64,000 nucleotides of DNA, taken from Malikia sp. GTDB lineage: Bacteria; Pseudomonadota; Gammaproteobacteria; Burkholderiales; Burkholderiaceae_C. The translations under genes and the position numbers were made by a program. The notes below the pieces were generated by a model. It was not told where the DNA came from. It did no database searches and saw only the letters and a program-made list of their open reading frames with translations. The stretch covers positions 186,001 through 250,000 of the forward strand of contig NZ_JAQTZS010000001.1 in the NCBI RefSeq assembly GCF_028687635.1, given 5' to 3'. Of the stretch, positions 47,194-55,560 are shown piece by piece; the stretch's first letter is position 1; each line of letters begins with the position of its first letter.

Positions 47194-47724
47194 TCACCAG
47201 GGCCGCTGCCAGCCCACGGTCACCCCGCGCGGGGCCGGCTGCAGGCTGATGCGGCCGCCCGCCTGGGTCTCGGTGAAATACCCGGCCCAGGCATAGCCCA
47301 GGGCGCCACCAGCGATCGTGTCTTTCCAGTAATGCTTGTCGGCCTGGACCCGCGCCAGCGCGGTCAGACTGGCCGCGCCGTACAGCAGATAGGGGCTGAC
47401 CTGTCCGGCGTAGCGCTTGTCCAGATAGCGCGCCGAGGCAAACGCCACCGCCGTGTGGCCGGACGGAAAACTCTTGTCATCCGACCGGTCGGGCCGCTGC
47501 TCCGAGACCCGGGACTTCAGGATCTCGGTACTGCCCACGGTGGCACCCAGCGTCCAGGCCAATTGCGCCGCCCCGTCGGCATCCCGGTCACGGTAGGTGT
47601 AAGCCGCCGCCAGCGTCGGCAGGCCCACGGCCAGCAGGTCGGAAGCCGTACCCCAAGCCTGACCACCGGCATGGCCCTGGGTCGCCAGAAGCATGCTCAT
47701 CAAAGAAAATGATATTTTTTTCAT
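47194..47724 (-). CDS. PAP2-family lipid phosphatase
   Basis: A 176-residue protein with an N-terminal signal-like segment and the PAP2 phosphatase motifs: KSRVSEQRPDRSDD (motif 1), SFPSGHTAVAF (motif 2) and a third block RVQADKHYWKDTIAGG with the catalytic His. Family members remove phosphates from phosphatidic acid, undecaprenyl pyrophosphate or lipid A. It is shorter and less membrane-embedded than PgpB/YbjG types, so a periplasmic or outer-membrane-associated enzyme is possible. Next to dgkA and divergent from the polysaccharide locus, it might recycle undecaprenyl carrier. The ATG at 47724 is preceded by GAAG. Confidence 0.85.
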   Translation of the reverse strand: MKKISFSLMSMLLATQGHAGGQAWGTASDLLAVGLPTLAAAYTYRDRDADGAAQLAWTLGATVGSTEILKSRVSEQRPDRSDDKSFPSGHTAVAFASARYLDKRYAGQVSPYLLYGAASLTALARVQADKHYWKDTIAGGALGYAWAGYFTETQAGGRISLQPAPRGVTVGWQRPW

Positions 47725-47848
47725 CAAGAAATTACTTCAATCAAATATAAATCAGCGCCGTTACCGTCGCGATTATCATGAAAGAAGATCGATCCCGCAG
47801 CTTCAACACTCAAATCCTGCGCCATCTTGAACCCTAAGGGCTCTTCAT

Positions 47849-47857
47849 TGCTAGAAT
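47849..47857 (+). promoter_or_regulatory. Extended -10 promoter for the gfcA/yjbE-like gene
   Basis: TGCTAGAAT is a TG-n-TATAAT-type extended -10 element (five of six). A TTGAAC lies 19 bases before the hexamer. The expected start point gives a leader of about 27 bases before the ATG at 47892. The surrounding TTGCTAGAATG closely resembles the promoter proposed at 51915. Confidence 0.5.
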
Positions 47858-47891
47858 GGACCGTAAATCACTTAACCTACCGGGAAACCCC

Positions 47892-48188
47892 ATGAAACCG
47901 ACTCAACTGTTAGTCATTGCTTCCACCCTGCTGGCCCTGGCTGCTCAACCGGTGCTGGCACAGACTGCATCTGCGACCGGCGCCACCACCGGCACCACGG
48001 CCACTACTGGCGCCGCTGCCGGGACCGGCGTAGGCGCTGCCGCCGCGACGACCGCCGCCATTGGCACCATCGCCACCTCCACCCTCGTGGTCGGTGCCAT
48101 CGCTGCCGCTGTCGTGGTTGCTGCCGTCTCTGACGATGGCGGCACCGGCACCACTTCCGGCACTGCCACCGGCAGCGTCACGCGATAA
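47892..48188 (+). CDS. GfcA/YjbE-like small secreted Thr/Ala/Gly-rich protein
   Basis: A 98-residue protein: signal peptide ending QPVLAQ (about residue 23), a low-complexity Thr/Gly/Ala repeat region (TGATTGTTATTGAAAGT), a hydrophobic helix (AAIGTIATSTLVVGAIAAAVVVAAV, about 51-75) and a D/G/T-rich tail ending TGSVTR. This is the composition and layout of GfcA/YmcD and YjbE, the first genes of the E. coli group 4 capsule and yjbEFGH polysaccharide operons. The following lipoprotein and YjbGH-like genes confirm the operon type. Role unknown beyond polysaccharide production. A strong terminator follows. Confidence 0.8.
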   Translation: MKPTQLLVIASTLLALAAQPVLAQTASATGATTGTTATTGAAAGTGVGAAAATTAAIGTIATSTLVVGAIAAAVVVAAVSDDGGTGTTSGTATGSVTR

Positions 48189-48213
48189 TCGGTCTGCACA
48201 CCTGTCACAGGTC

Positions 48214-48241
48214 ATTGGCGCCTCCGGGCGCCAATTTTTTT
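48214..48241 (+). terminator. Intrinsic terminator between gfcA- and gfcB-like genes
   Basis: ATTGGCGCC-TCCG-GGCGCCAAT is a perfect 9-bp hairpin with a stable UNCG-type loop, followed by seven T residues. It lies inside the apparent operon, with the T-tract ending one base before the next start codon (48243). It should strongly limit readthrough into gfcB unless suppressed. Confidence 0.9.
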
Positions 48242-48242
48242 G

Positions 48243-48935
48243 ATGATGCCACTTCCTCGCTTCACTCCAACCGCCATCGTCTGCATCGCTGGACTGCTGG
48301 TCGGCGGCTGTGCCACCCATACCGCGCCTTATGCCCGGGCGCTCGAAGCACTGTGGACAACGGGCAACCAGCCCGCCCTGCCCAGCCAGCCCGATCCCGC
48401 CTACCGCTATCTCCGCATCCAGGCCAGCGATGCCCCCCCCGCCTTGCTGGTGCTGGGCTATGAGGACCCCGATCCCCTGGGCCCGATCGAAGTCTGGTAC
48501 TCGGCCAGCCAGGAAGTCATCAAGATCCAGCATGGCCGCATCGTCGGCACGGCGGGCCTCCCCATCAACTGGGACCGGGTGCAATCCCCTGTCCCCCCCC
48601 CCAGCTGGCAAGCCGTGCCCGCCACGGGCAGCCAATACCAGCGCCTGCGCGACCTGAGCCCCGGCTACCGCGCCAACCTGGCCGACCCAGTCACCATCCG
48701 GCCCCACAAGGGGCAGCCCGACATTCCCCTGCCGGCCAGCCTGCCCAGCGCCACCGCCGCCAACCTGCAATGGTTCCGCGAAGATACGCATGGCGGCACC
48801 GACCCACTGCCCACCGCCTGGTTTGCCTGGGGCCCACATCGTGGTCAGGTCGGCATCGTCTATTCCCACCAGTGCCTGTCGCCCCAATACTGCCTGCAGC
48901 TGCAACGCTGGCCGCAAGAGCCCACCCGCCCATGA
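48243..48935 (+). CDS. GfcB/YjbF-like outer-membrane lipoprotein
   Basis: A 229-230-residue lipoprotein with signal peptide and lipobox LVGGC (Cys about 23) matching the YjbF/GfcB family. Later blocks include YRYLRIQASDAPPALLVLGYEDPDPLGPIEVWYSASQEVIKIQHGRIVGTAGLPINW, the family core. Two adjacent ATGs (48243, 48246) follow the terminator T-tract directly and no Shine-Dalgarno can be placed before them, which is unusual. The signal peptide requires one of these starts. The stop overlaps the next gene (ATGA). Probably part of the capsule/exopolysaccharide secretion apparatus of unknown mechanism. Confidence 0.82.
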   Translation: MMPLPRFTPTAIVCIAGLLVGGCATHTAPYARALEALWTTGNQPALPSQPDPAYRYLRIQASDAPPALLVLGYEDPDPLGPIEVWYSASQEVIKIQHGRIVGTAGLPINWDRVQSPVPPPSWQAVPATGSQYQRLRDLSPGYRANLADPVTIRPHKGQPDIPLPASLPSATAANLQWFREDTHGGTDPLPTAWFAWGPHRGQVGIVYSHQCLSPQYCLQLQRWPQEPTRP

Positions 48936-51808
48936 GATTTCGCGCCCACCGCATTGCACTGGCCGCCGCGGCCTGCCTGCTCGCCTCCGCAGCCCACGGC
49001 CAGACCGGTAGCGCCCCCACCCTCCTGGATGCCCCAACCATTGCGGGCGAAAGGCTCAGCGACTGGCTGCTGCGCAACGCCGGCCCAGGGGCGGACACCA
49101 CCTCGCTGCACTGGCGCGTGCAATCCGAGCGCCACGCGCAGGAGCAGCAGCGCCGCGCGGTGCTGCAATCCCTGCGGCACAGCCCCGACTTGACCTTGCC
49201 CCTCCAGACGCGCGAAGCCCTGGCCGACTGGCTGCAGTCGCTGCCGCTGACCGGACGCCTGCCGCTGGCGGGCCGCGACGCGCGCTGGCTGCAAAGCGCG
49301 CCCCGGCAGGACCCGGTCCTGGACGCCCATCATTCGGTTGTCCTCACGCCCCGCCCCAGCCAGGTCGCCGTGCTCGACAGCCAAGGGCAAACCTGCCTGC
49401 GACCCCATCGCCCCGGCGCACTGGCGCTGCACTACCTGCAGGCCTGTGCGACACCAGGGCAGGTGGTCGAGGCCGACCGCGCCTGGCTGGCACAGCCCGA
49501 CGGCCGGATCAGCCAGGCCGGCATTGCCCCCTGGAACCTCGAACCGCAGGACGAACCCGCTCCCGGCGCCTGGATCTGGGCGCCCGCACGCCAAGAAGGT
49601 TTCTCGCCTGCACTATCAGACCAGCTGACCCGCTTCCTGGCCACCCAGCTGCCGGCTGAGTTTTCGCTGAACGGTCAAGGCCGCAGCGCGCCCATCACGG
49701 CCGCCTCGGTGGCCCCAGCCACCGAACAGCCGCGCGCGCGCCCCATCACCAGCAACGACTGGGGCGAAGCCGGCTACCTGCAAACCCCCAGCGCGCGCAT
49801 GGCGGGCGCCGGCAGCGCGCGCTTTCACATCAGCCGGGTGGCGCCCTATACGCGCGTCAGCACCCTGCTGCAGCCGCTGGACTGGTTCGAGGCGGGCTTT
49901 CGCTACACCAGCGTCTCCAACCGCCTGTATGGCCCCGAGGAACTTTCGGGCAGCCAGTCCTACAAGGACAAGTCGATCGACCTCAAGTTTCGCCTCAAGC
50001 AGGAAGACGCCCGCTGGCCGGAACTCGCGGTCGGCCTGCGCGACGGCGGCGGCACCGGCCTGTTCTCCAGCGAATACCTGGTGGCCAGCAAGCGCTGGGG
50101 CAACTGGGACGGCTCGCTGGGCCTGGGCTGGGGCAATGTGGGCAGCCGCGGCAACCTCGGCAATCCGCTGGCCAGCCTGTTCGGCGCCCAATTCAAGACA
50201 CGGCCAATCACATCCAGCGCAACCGGCACCGCCAATACCAGCGGCTGGTTCAAAGGGCCCACGGCCCTGTTCGGCGGGGTGCAATGGCATTCCCCGGCCG
50301 ATCGCTGGATCATCAAGGCCGAACTCGACGGCAACGACTACCAGCACGAGCCACAGGACAACCACCAGTCCGTCCGGTCACCACTCAACTTCGGCCTGGT
50401 CTACCGTTACTCGCCGTATATCGATCTGTCGGTCGGGGTCGAACGCGGCAACCAACTCATGACGGGCATCACGCTGCACGGCGCACTCGACCAACTGCAC
50501 TCGCCCAAGCTGCTCGACCAACCGTTGCCTGCGATCACCCCGCAAGCACCCGCCAACGCGGACAAACGTCAGCTGCCCACCCTAGCCCAGGCCATCGAGC
50601 TCTACACCGGCTGGCAGGTACGCCAGATCGACGAACAGGCCAGCCGTACCACCCTGGTGGCCGAGGTGGACGGTGCTCTCTACCTGCAAGAGCGGGTGCA
50701 GCGCGCCATTTCCCTGTTGCACAACGGCAGCCCAGCCAACTGCCAACGCTTCGAGCTGCAACTGCAAGCGCATGGGTTGCCACTCAGCACCGTACAAGTA
50801 GACAGGGCCGAATGGCTGGCACAGAACACCAGCGCCCAGCCTCCGAGCCAGCGCCTGCCGGTCCAAACCGTACACCCGACCCCAGTGGTTGCAAGGGCCA
50901 GCCCGCAGGCCGCGGCCTCGCCCAGCTGGCAAGCCAGGCAGGCTGGACTGGAATGGGAAGTCGCCCCCAGCTACCGCCAGATCCTCGGCGGCCCCAACAA
51001 CTTCCTGCTGTACCAGCTGGGCGTGCAGCTCAAGTTCGAGCAGGCACTGGCCGACCGCACCTGGGTGGCCGGCAACGCCAACCTGCGCCTGCTCGACAAC
51101 TACGACAACTTCAGTTACGACGGCCCCAGCAAGCTGCCGCGCGTGCGCACCCTGCAACGCCAGTTTGTCACCACCGCGCGCGCCACCTTGCCGCTGTTGC
51201 AGCTCACGCATGTGCAGCCGCTCGGCGACGGCCACTATGTCAGTGCCTACGGCGGCATGCTCGAGTCGATGTACGGTGGCGCCGGCACCGAATGGCTGTA
51301 CCGCCCCTGGCACGGCCGGTTCGCCTTCGGCATCGATGCCAACCATGTGCGGCAGCGCGACTTCCACCAGAACCTGGCCTTGCGCGACTACTCGGTCAAC
51401 ACCGGGCACGCCACCCTGTACTGGGACACCGGCTGGAACGACGTACAAGCCAAGCTCAGCGCCGGGCGCTATCTGGCCAGCGACAAAGGCGCCACGCTGG
51501 AAATCAAGCGCAGCTTCAAGAACGGCGTGTCCATCGGCGCCTGGGCCACCAAGACCAATGTGTCCAAGGAACAGTTCGGCGAAGGCAGCTTCGACAAAGG
51601 CATCTATGTCAGCATCCCGTTCGACGCCATGCTGCCCCTGTCGAGCTCCAGCAGCGCCAACCTGGCCTGGAGCCCGCTCACGCGCGACGGTGGCGCCAAG
51701 CTCAACCGCCGTTATCCGCTGTTCGATCTGACCGAAGCCAGCGGGCCACGCGCCTTCCAGTGGTCGGCCGCAATGCCAAGCCCAAGGCAAACGGCCGACG
51801 ATAACTGA
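48932..51808 (+). CDS. Fused GfcC/YjbG-YjbH (GfcD) outer-membrane polysaccharide protein
   Basis: A 958-residue secreted protein with a signal peptide (about 1-23, ending AAHGQ). Residues about 25-265 resemble GfcC/YjbG (two short beta-grasp domains, with PLAGRDARWLQSAPRQDPVL). From about 270 to the end is a YjbH/GfcD domain: ITSNDWGEAGYLQTPSARMAGAGSARFHISRVAPYTRVSTLLQPLDWFEAGFRYTSV, PELAVGLRDGGGTGLFSSEYLVASKR, GIYVSIPFDAML and a C-terminal aromatic residue-rich beta-barrel. In E. coli these are two separate genes (gfcC, gfcD or yjbG, yjbH); here one frame encodes both. Family members are predicted beta-barrel exporters or modifiers of exopolysaccharide. The start at 48932 overlaps the lipoprotein stop. 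Confidence 0.8.
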   Translation: MRFRAHRIALAAAACLLASAAHGQTGSAPTLLDAPTIAGERLSDWLLRNAGPGADTTSLHWRVQSERHAQEQQRRAVLQSLRHSPDLTLPLQTREALADWLQSLPLTGRLPLAGRDARWLQSAPRQDPVLDAHHSVVLTPRPSQVAVLDSQGQTCLRPHRPGALALHYLQACATPGQVVEADRAWLAQPDGRISQAGIAPWNLEPQDEPAPGAWIWAPARQEGFSPALSDQLTRFLATQLPAEFSLNGQGRSAPITAASVAPATEQPRARPITSNDWGEAGYLQTPSARMAGAGSARFHISRVAPYTRVSTLLQPLDWFEAGFRYTSVSNRLYGPEELSGSQSYKDKSIDLKFRLKQEDARWPELAVGLRDGGGTGLFSSEYLVASKRWGNWDGSLGLGWGNVGSRGNLGNPLASLFGAQFKTRPITSSATGTANTSGWFKGPTALFGGVQWHSPADRWIIKAELDGNDYQHEPQDNHQSVRSPLNFGLVYRYSPYIDLSVGVERGNQLMTGITLHGALDQLHSPKLLDQPLPAITPQAPANADKRQLPTLAQAIELYTGWQVRQIDEQASRTTLVAEVDGALYLQERVQRAISLLHNGSPANCQRFELQLQAHGLPLSTVQVDRAEWLAQNTSAQPPSQRLPVQTVHPTPVVARASPQAAASPSWQARQAGLEWEVAPSYRQILGGPNNFLLYQLGVQLKFEQALADRTWVAGNANLRLLDNYDNFSYDGPSKLPRVRTLQRQFVTTARATLPLLQLTHVQPLGDGHYVSAYGGMLESMYGGAGTEWLYRPWHGRFAFGIDANHVRQRDFHQNLALRDYSVNTGHATLYWDTGWNDVQAKLSAGRYLASDKGATLEIKRSFKNGVSIGAWATKTNVSKEQFGEGSFDKGIYVSIPFDAMLPLSSSSSANLAWSPLTRDGGAKLNRRYPLFDLTEASGPRAFQWSAAMPSPRQTADDN

Positions 51809-51914
51809 GGAGCGGGCTGGCCACAAGCACCCACTAGAAACTCTGATTCAATGCTGCAACGCAATTGCAAATTCATCATTTTACTCAGGCAAATAGAATT
51901 ACTTTTTAAAAATT

Positions 51915-51923
51915 TGCTATAAT
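51915..51923 (+). promoter_or_regulatory. Extended -10 promoter for the export-gene transcript
   Basis: TGCTATAAT is a perfect extended -10 element in an AT-rich block (51836-51960) that contrasts with the GC-rich genes on both sides. The predicted start is near 51930, about 120 bases before the SLBB protein. Its context TTTGCTATAATG matches the promoter at 47849 (ATTGCTAGAATG). Confidence 0.6.
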
Positions 51924-51961
51924 GTCGGCCCAATATAGGTGTCAGACTTTGTCGTGACATT

Positions 51962-51969
51962 GCGGTAGC
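51962..51969 (+). promoter_or_regulatory. ops-like element in the polysaccharide-operon leader
   Basis: GCGGTAGC lies about 32 bases after the predicted start point. It matches eight consecutive positions of the ops consensus GGCGGTAGCGTG used by the antiterminator RfaH at capsule and LPS operons. The flanking positions differ (T before, TATG after), so the case is incomplete. Confidence 0.35.
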
Positions 51970-52050
51970 TATGGCAACGCCAAAATGCTTGCTCCAGGCA
52001 CCGCCCTCCCATCTACAAGTTGCCCAGCGCAACCGTTCCCCTTCTCCCAC

Positions 52051-54330
52051 ATGCTTTTGCCCCAATTCCGCCTCCATGGTGTCTACCTGGCCGTGCTAGT
52101 CGGCGCACTGGCCCCGCAGCTGAGTTCCGCCCAAACCGCCACCGCCTCGGAAGCAAGCGCCATCACGGTGGCCGCCCCCAGCGTCGCCGTGGGCGGTCCT
52201 GGCAACCTGGGCGGCACGGGGGGCGCAGCCGACCTGAGCGGCAACAGCAGCGCCAAGGCCGCCTTGCCGGAGAACTCGGCCAGCTCCAAGGTGGGCGAAA
52301 GCCTGGCCGCCGACCTGGCCAAGGCCGCCGCGGTCAAGGACCTGGGCGCGGGCGAAACCGAATTCCAACGCTTCGTGTTTGCCAGCACCGGCAAGCCGCT
52401 GCCGTTGTTCGGCCACAACCTGTTCAACAACCCGGCGCAATACGCTCCGGTGCTGGCGGCACCGGTGCCCGACAGCTATGTCCTCGGCCCGGGCGACGAG
52501 CTGGTGGTGCAGACCTTTGGCCTGGTCGATGTCGCCGAGCGCCTGGTCATCGACCGCGACGGCCGGGTCAGCATCCCCAAGGTCGGCCCGCTGGTGCTGG
52601 CCGGCCTGCCAGTCGCGCAGGCCGAAAAAGCCCTCACCGCCCATGTCGGCAAGGTATTCCAGAACTTCACGCTCAGCCTCAGCATGGGCCGCATCCGCAG
52701 CCTCGAGGTGTTCGTGGTCGGCCAGGCCCGCAAGCCCGGCAAGCATGTGGTCAGCGGCCTGTCCACGCTGGTCAACGCGCTGTTCGAAACCGGCGGCCCC
52801 AACGCCAACGGCAGCTTGCGCCAGCTGCAGCTGCGCCGTGGCGGCAAGACCATCGCCAACGTCGACCTGTACCAGTTCCTGGCCAAGGGCGACCTGTCGG
52901 CCGACGTCAGGCTGCAATCGGGCGACGTGATCGTGATTCCGCCGGCGGGCGCGCGCGCCGCGCTGCTGGGCACGCTCAACGCGCCGGCCATCTACGAACT
53001 CAAGGCCGGCGACAGCATCCAGTCGGTGCTGGAACTCTCGGGCGGCCTGCCCGCGCTGGCCGCGCCGCAAAAAGCGCAGCTCGAACGCCTCGATGCCCAG
53101 CGCAACATTCCGCGCTATGTCGAGGACTTCGCGCTCGACGCCCAGGGCCTGCAGCGCCCGCTGCAAGCCGGCGATGTGCTCACCGTGTTCCAGATCAGCC
53201 CGCAAATCGACAGCGTGGTCACGCTGCAGGGCCATGTCGCGGCGCCCATGCGCTACAACTTCAAGCCGGGCATGAAGGTGTCCGACCTGCTGTCCGACCC
53301 GCGCCTGCTCATCACCGGCGACTACTGGCAACAGCTCAACGCCGGCAACAACCCGGGCAAGCTGCCGGTGGTCAACTTCGACTACGCCACCATCAAGCGC
53401 CTGAACCCGGCCACGCTGCGCACCGAACTGCTCACCTTCAACCTCGGCCAGGCCATCGCACAGCAGCCGGCGGCCAACCTAACGCTGCAAAGCGGCGACA
53501 TCGTCACCGTCTACAGCAGCGCCGACGTGGCCTTGCCGGTCGAAAAGCGGCTGCAGCAAGTCACGCTGGAAGGCGAAGTCAACACCCCCGGCACCTACCA
53601 GCTGCTGCCGGGCGAGACGCTGCCGCAGCTGATCCGCCGCGCCGGTGGCCTGACGCCCAACGCCTTCCTGTACGCCGCCACCTTCACCCGCGAAAGCACC
53701 CGCCTGAAACAGCAGGAAAACCTCGACAAGGCCCTGCGCCGCGCCGAGGCCGACCTGTCCAACCAGTCCAGCAACCTGCTGCAAAACCAGAACGCCAAGG
53801 ACCAGATGGCGGTTCAGGCCCAGGTCGAGCTGCAAAGACAGCAAATGGAACGCCTGCGCAACCTCAAGGCCAGCGGCCGGATCGCGCTCGAGGTCGTGCC
53901 GCAAGCCCAGCAGCTGCCGGGCATCAAGCTCGAAAACGGCGACCGCATCAGCATCCCCACCTCGCCCGACTTCGTCGGCGTGCAAGGCGAGGTACTGGCG
54001 GAAAACGCCTTCATGCACCGCCCCGGCGACACAGTGGCCAGCTACCTGGAACGCGCCGGCGTCACGCGCGACGCCGACCTCGACAACCTCATGCTGGTCC
54101 GTGCCAACGGCAGCGTGGAGTCCGCTTCCATGCAAAGCGGCCTGCTGGGCTGGGCCTCCGACTTCAAGAACCGGCAGGTGTTCCCGGGTGACATGGTGTT
54201 TGTACCGGCCAAGGTCGACCGCCGCACCGGCTACACCCGCTTCATCGAAGGTGCCAAGGACTGGACCAGCATCTTCTACCAGTTCGGCCTGGGCGCCGCC
54301 GCCATCAAGACCCTCAACAACGCCAACTGA
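52051..54330 (+). CDS. Outer-membrane polysaccharide export protein (SLBB domains, Wza-like)
   Basis: A 759-residue secreted protein. The signal peptide is about 1-28, ending QLSSAQ. A poly-export domain follows (PDSYVLGPGDELVVQTFGLVDVAERLVIDRDGRVSIPKVGPLVLAG), then several SLBB/beta-grasp repeats (e.g. VFVVGQARKPGKHVVSGLSTLVNAL, VTLEGEVNTPGTYQLLPGETLPQLIRRAGG). A long coiled-coil insert contains QQENLDKALRRAEADLSNQSSN. It is about twice the length of Wza. Members form the outer-membrane channel. Two further in-frame ATGs upstream (51985) are possible; 52051 is chosen because it starts the signal peptide. No strong Shine-Dalgarno. Confidence 0.85.
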   Translation: MLLPQFRLHGVYLAVLVGALAPQLSSAQTATASEASAITVAAPSVAVGGPGNLGGTGGAADLSGNSSAKAALPENSASSKVGESLAADLAKAAAVKDLGAGETEFQRFVFASTGKPLPLFGHNLFNNPAQYAPVLAAPVPDSYVLGPGDELVVQTFGLVDVAERLVIDRDGRVSIPKVGPLVLAGLPVAQAEKALTAHVGKVFQNFTLSLSMGRIRSLEVFVVGQARKPGKHVVSGLSTLVNALFETGGPNANGSLRQLQLRRGGKTIANVDLYQFLAKGDLSADVRLQSGDVIVIPPAGARAALLGTLNAPAIYELKAGDSIQSVLELSGGLPALAAPQKAQLERLDAQRNIPRYVEDFALDAQGLQRPLQAGDVLTVFQISPQIDSVVTLQGHVAAPMRYNFKPGMKVSDLLSDPRLLITGDYWQQLNAGNNPGKLPVVNFDYATIKRLNPATLRTELLTFNLGQAIAQQPAANLTLQSGDIVTVYSSADVALPVEKRLQQVTLEGEVNTPGTYQLLPGETLPQLIRRAGGLTPNAFLYAATFTRESTRLKQQENLDKALRRAEADLSNQSSNLLQNQNAKDQMAVQAQVELQRQQMERLRNLKASGRIALEVVPQAQQLPGIKLENGDRISIPTSPDFVGVQGEVLAENAFMHRPGDTVASYLERAGVTRDADLDNLMLVRANGSVESASMQSGLLGWASDFKNRQVFPGDMVFVPAKVDRRTGYTRFIEGAKDWTSIFYQFGLGAAAIKTLNNAN

Positions 54331-54341
54331 GCGCGGCCAGC

Positions 54342-55517
54342 ATGAACGACCAAACCGCCGCCCACAGCGCGCAAGCCCCCGCAACAGAAGACGAAGGCGA
54401 GATCAGCCTGCTGGACCTGCTGCAGACCATCGCCGACAACCTCAAGCTGCTGACGCTCGGGCCGCTGGCAGTGGGCGTGACCGCGCTGGGCATCAGCTTC
54501 GCGATACCGCCCACCTTTACCGCCAAGACCCAGTTTCTGCCGCCACAACAGCAGCAAAGCATGGCGGCAGGCATGCTGTCCAGCCTGGGCGCTCTGGGTG
54601 GACTGGCTGGCGCGGCAGCCGGGCTCAAGAACCCGGCCGACCAGTATGTGGCCTACCTGAAAAGCGACAACGTACAGGACGCCCTGATCGAGCGCTTCAA
54701 GCTGCAGGAACGCTACGACCTGAAATTCAAGGTCGATGCCCGCCAAGAACTCAGCAAAAAAGCCCGCATCAGCGCCGGCAAGGACGGGCTGATCACAGTC
54801 GAAGTCGATGACAAGGAAGCGCAAGTCTCGGCCGAGCTGGCCAACGCCCATGTCGAGGAACTGCAACGCCTGTTGGGCCAGCTGGCGGTGACCGAAGCGC
54901 AGCAGCGGCGCCTGTTCTTCGAAAAGCAGCTCAAGCAGACCCAGGACAAGCTTGTTCAGGCCGAGCAGGTGCTGCGCAGCAGCGGCGTTGACGCCTCGGC
55001 GCTCAAGAGCGATCCCAAGGCAGCCGTCACGGCAGTGGCGCAACTGCAAGCCCAGGTCACGGCGCAGGAAGTCAAGGTCGCCAGCCTGCGCGGCTACCTG
55101 TCCGAGGGTGCTCCACAGTTCAAGCAGGCCATGATCGAGCTGGGTGCGCTGCGCGCCCAGCTCCACAAGCTGGAAAACACCAACAGCAAGACCGGCGGCG
55201 ATGGCGATTACACCACGCGTTACCGCGAGTTCAAGTACCAGGAAACGCTGTTCGAACTGTTCTCCAAACAGTACGAAGTAGCCAAGATCGACGAAGCGCG
55301 CGAAGGCGCGGTGATTCAGGTGCTGGACCTGGCCCAGACTCCTGAGAAGAAGTCCAAGCCCAAAAAAGCCTTGATCGCCATGCTGTCCACGCTGGGCAGC
55401 GGTTTTGCCTTGCTGCTGTATGTGTTCGTGCGCCAAGGCCTGCGCAACGCCAAGCGGTCAAGCGAGACGGCTGAAAAACTGGCCAGAATCCGCCGCAGCT
55501 TCGGCTTCAAATCCTAA
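54342..55517 (+). CDS. Wzz/KpsE-like polysaccharide co-polymerase, no kinase domain
   Basis: A 391-residue inner-membrane protein with two membrane helices (about 36-56 and 342-364) flanking a large periplasmic coiled-coil domain (long heptad-rich stretch about 130-300, with QRRLFFEKQLKQTQDKLVQAEQVL). A Pro-rich segment KKSKPKKAL precedes the second helix, as in polysaccharide co-polymerases. There is no cytoplasmic Walker/tyrosine-rich kinase domain after TM2, unlike Wzc, so it belongs with the Wzz/KpsE-like group. It controls chain length and bridges to the export channel encoded just upstream (11 bases gap). TGGGCG-type regulatory residues were not identified. Confidence 0.85.
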   Translation: MNDQTAAHSAQAPATEDEGEISLLDLLQTIADNLKLLTLGPLAVGVTALGISFAIPPTFTAKTQFLPPQQQQSMAAGMLSSLGALGGLAGAAAGLKNPADQYVAYLKSDNVQDALIERFKLQERYDLKFKVDARQELSKKARISAGKDGLITVEVDDKEAQVSAELANAHVEELQRLLGQLAVTEAQQRRLFFEKQLKQTQDKLVQAEQVLRSSGVDASALKSDPKAAVTAVAQLQAQVTAQEVKVASLRGYLSEGAPQFKQAMIELGALRAQLHKLENTNSKTGGDGDYTTRYREFKYQETLFELFSKQYEVAKIDEAREGAVIQVLDLAQTPEKKSKPKKALIAMLSTLGSGFALLLYVFVRQGLRNAKRSSETAEKLARIRRSFGFKS

Positions 55518-55560
55518 CAACCAGCCAAGCCAGGATAGGCAAGGCCTTGGGGGCCGTTTC

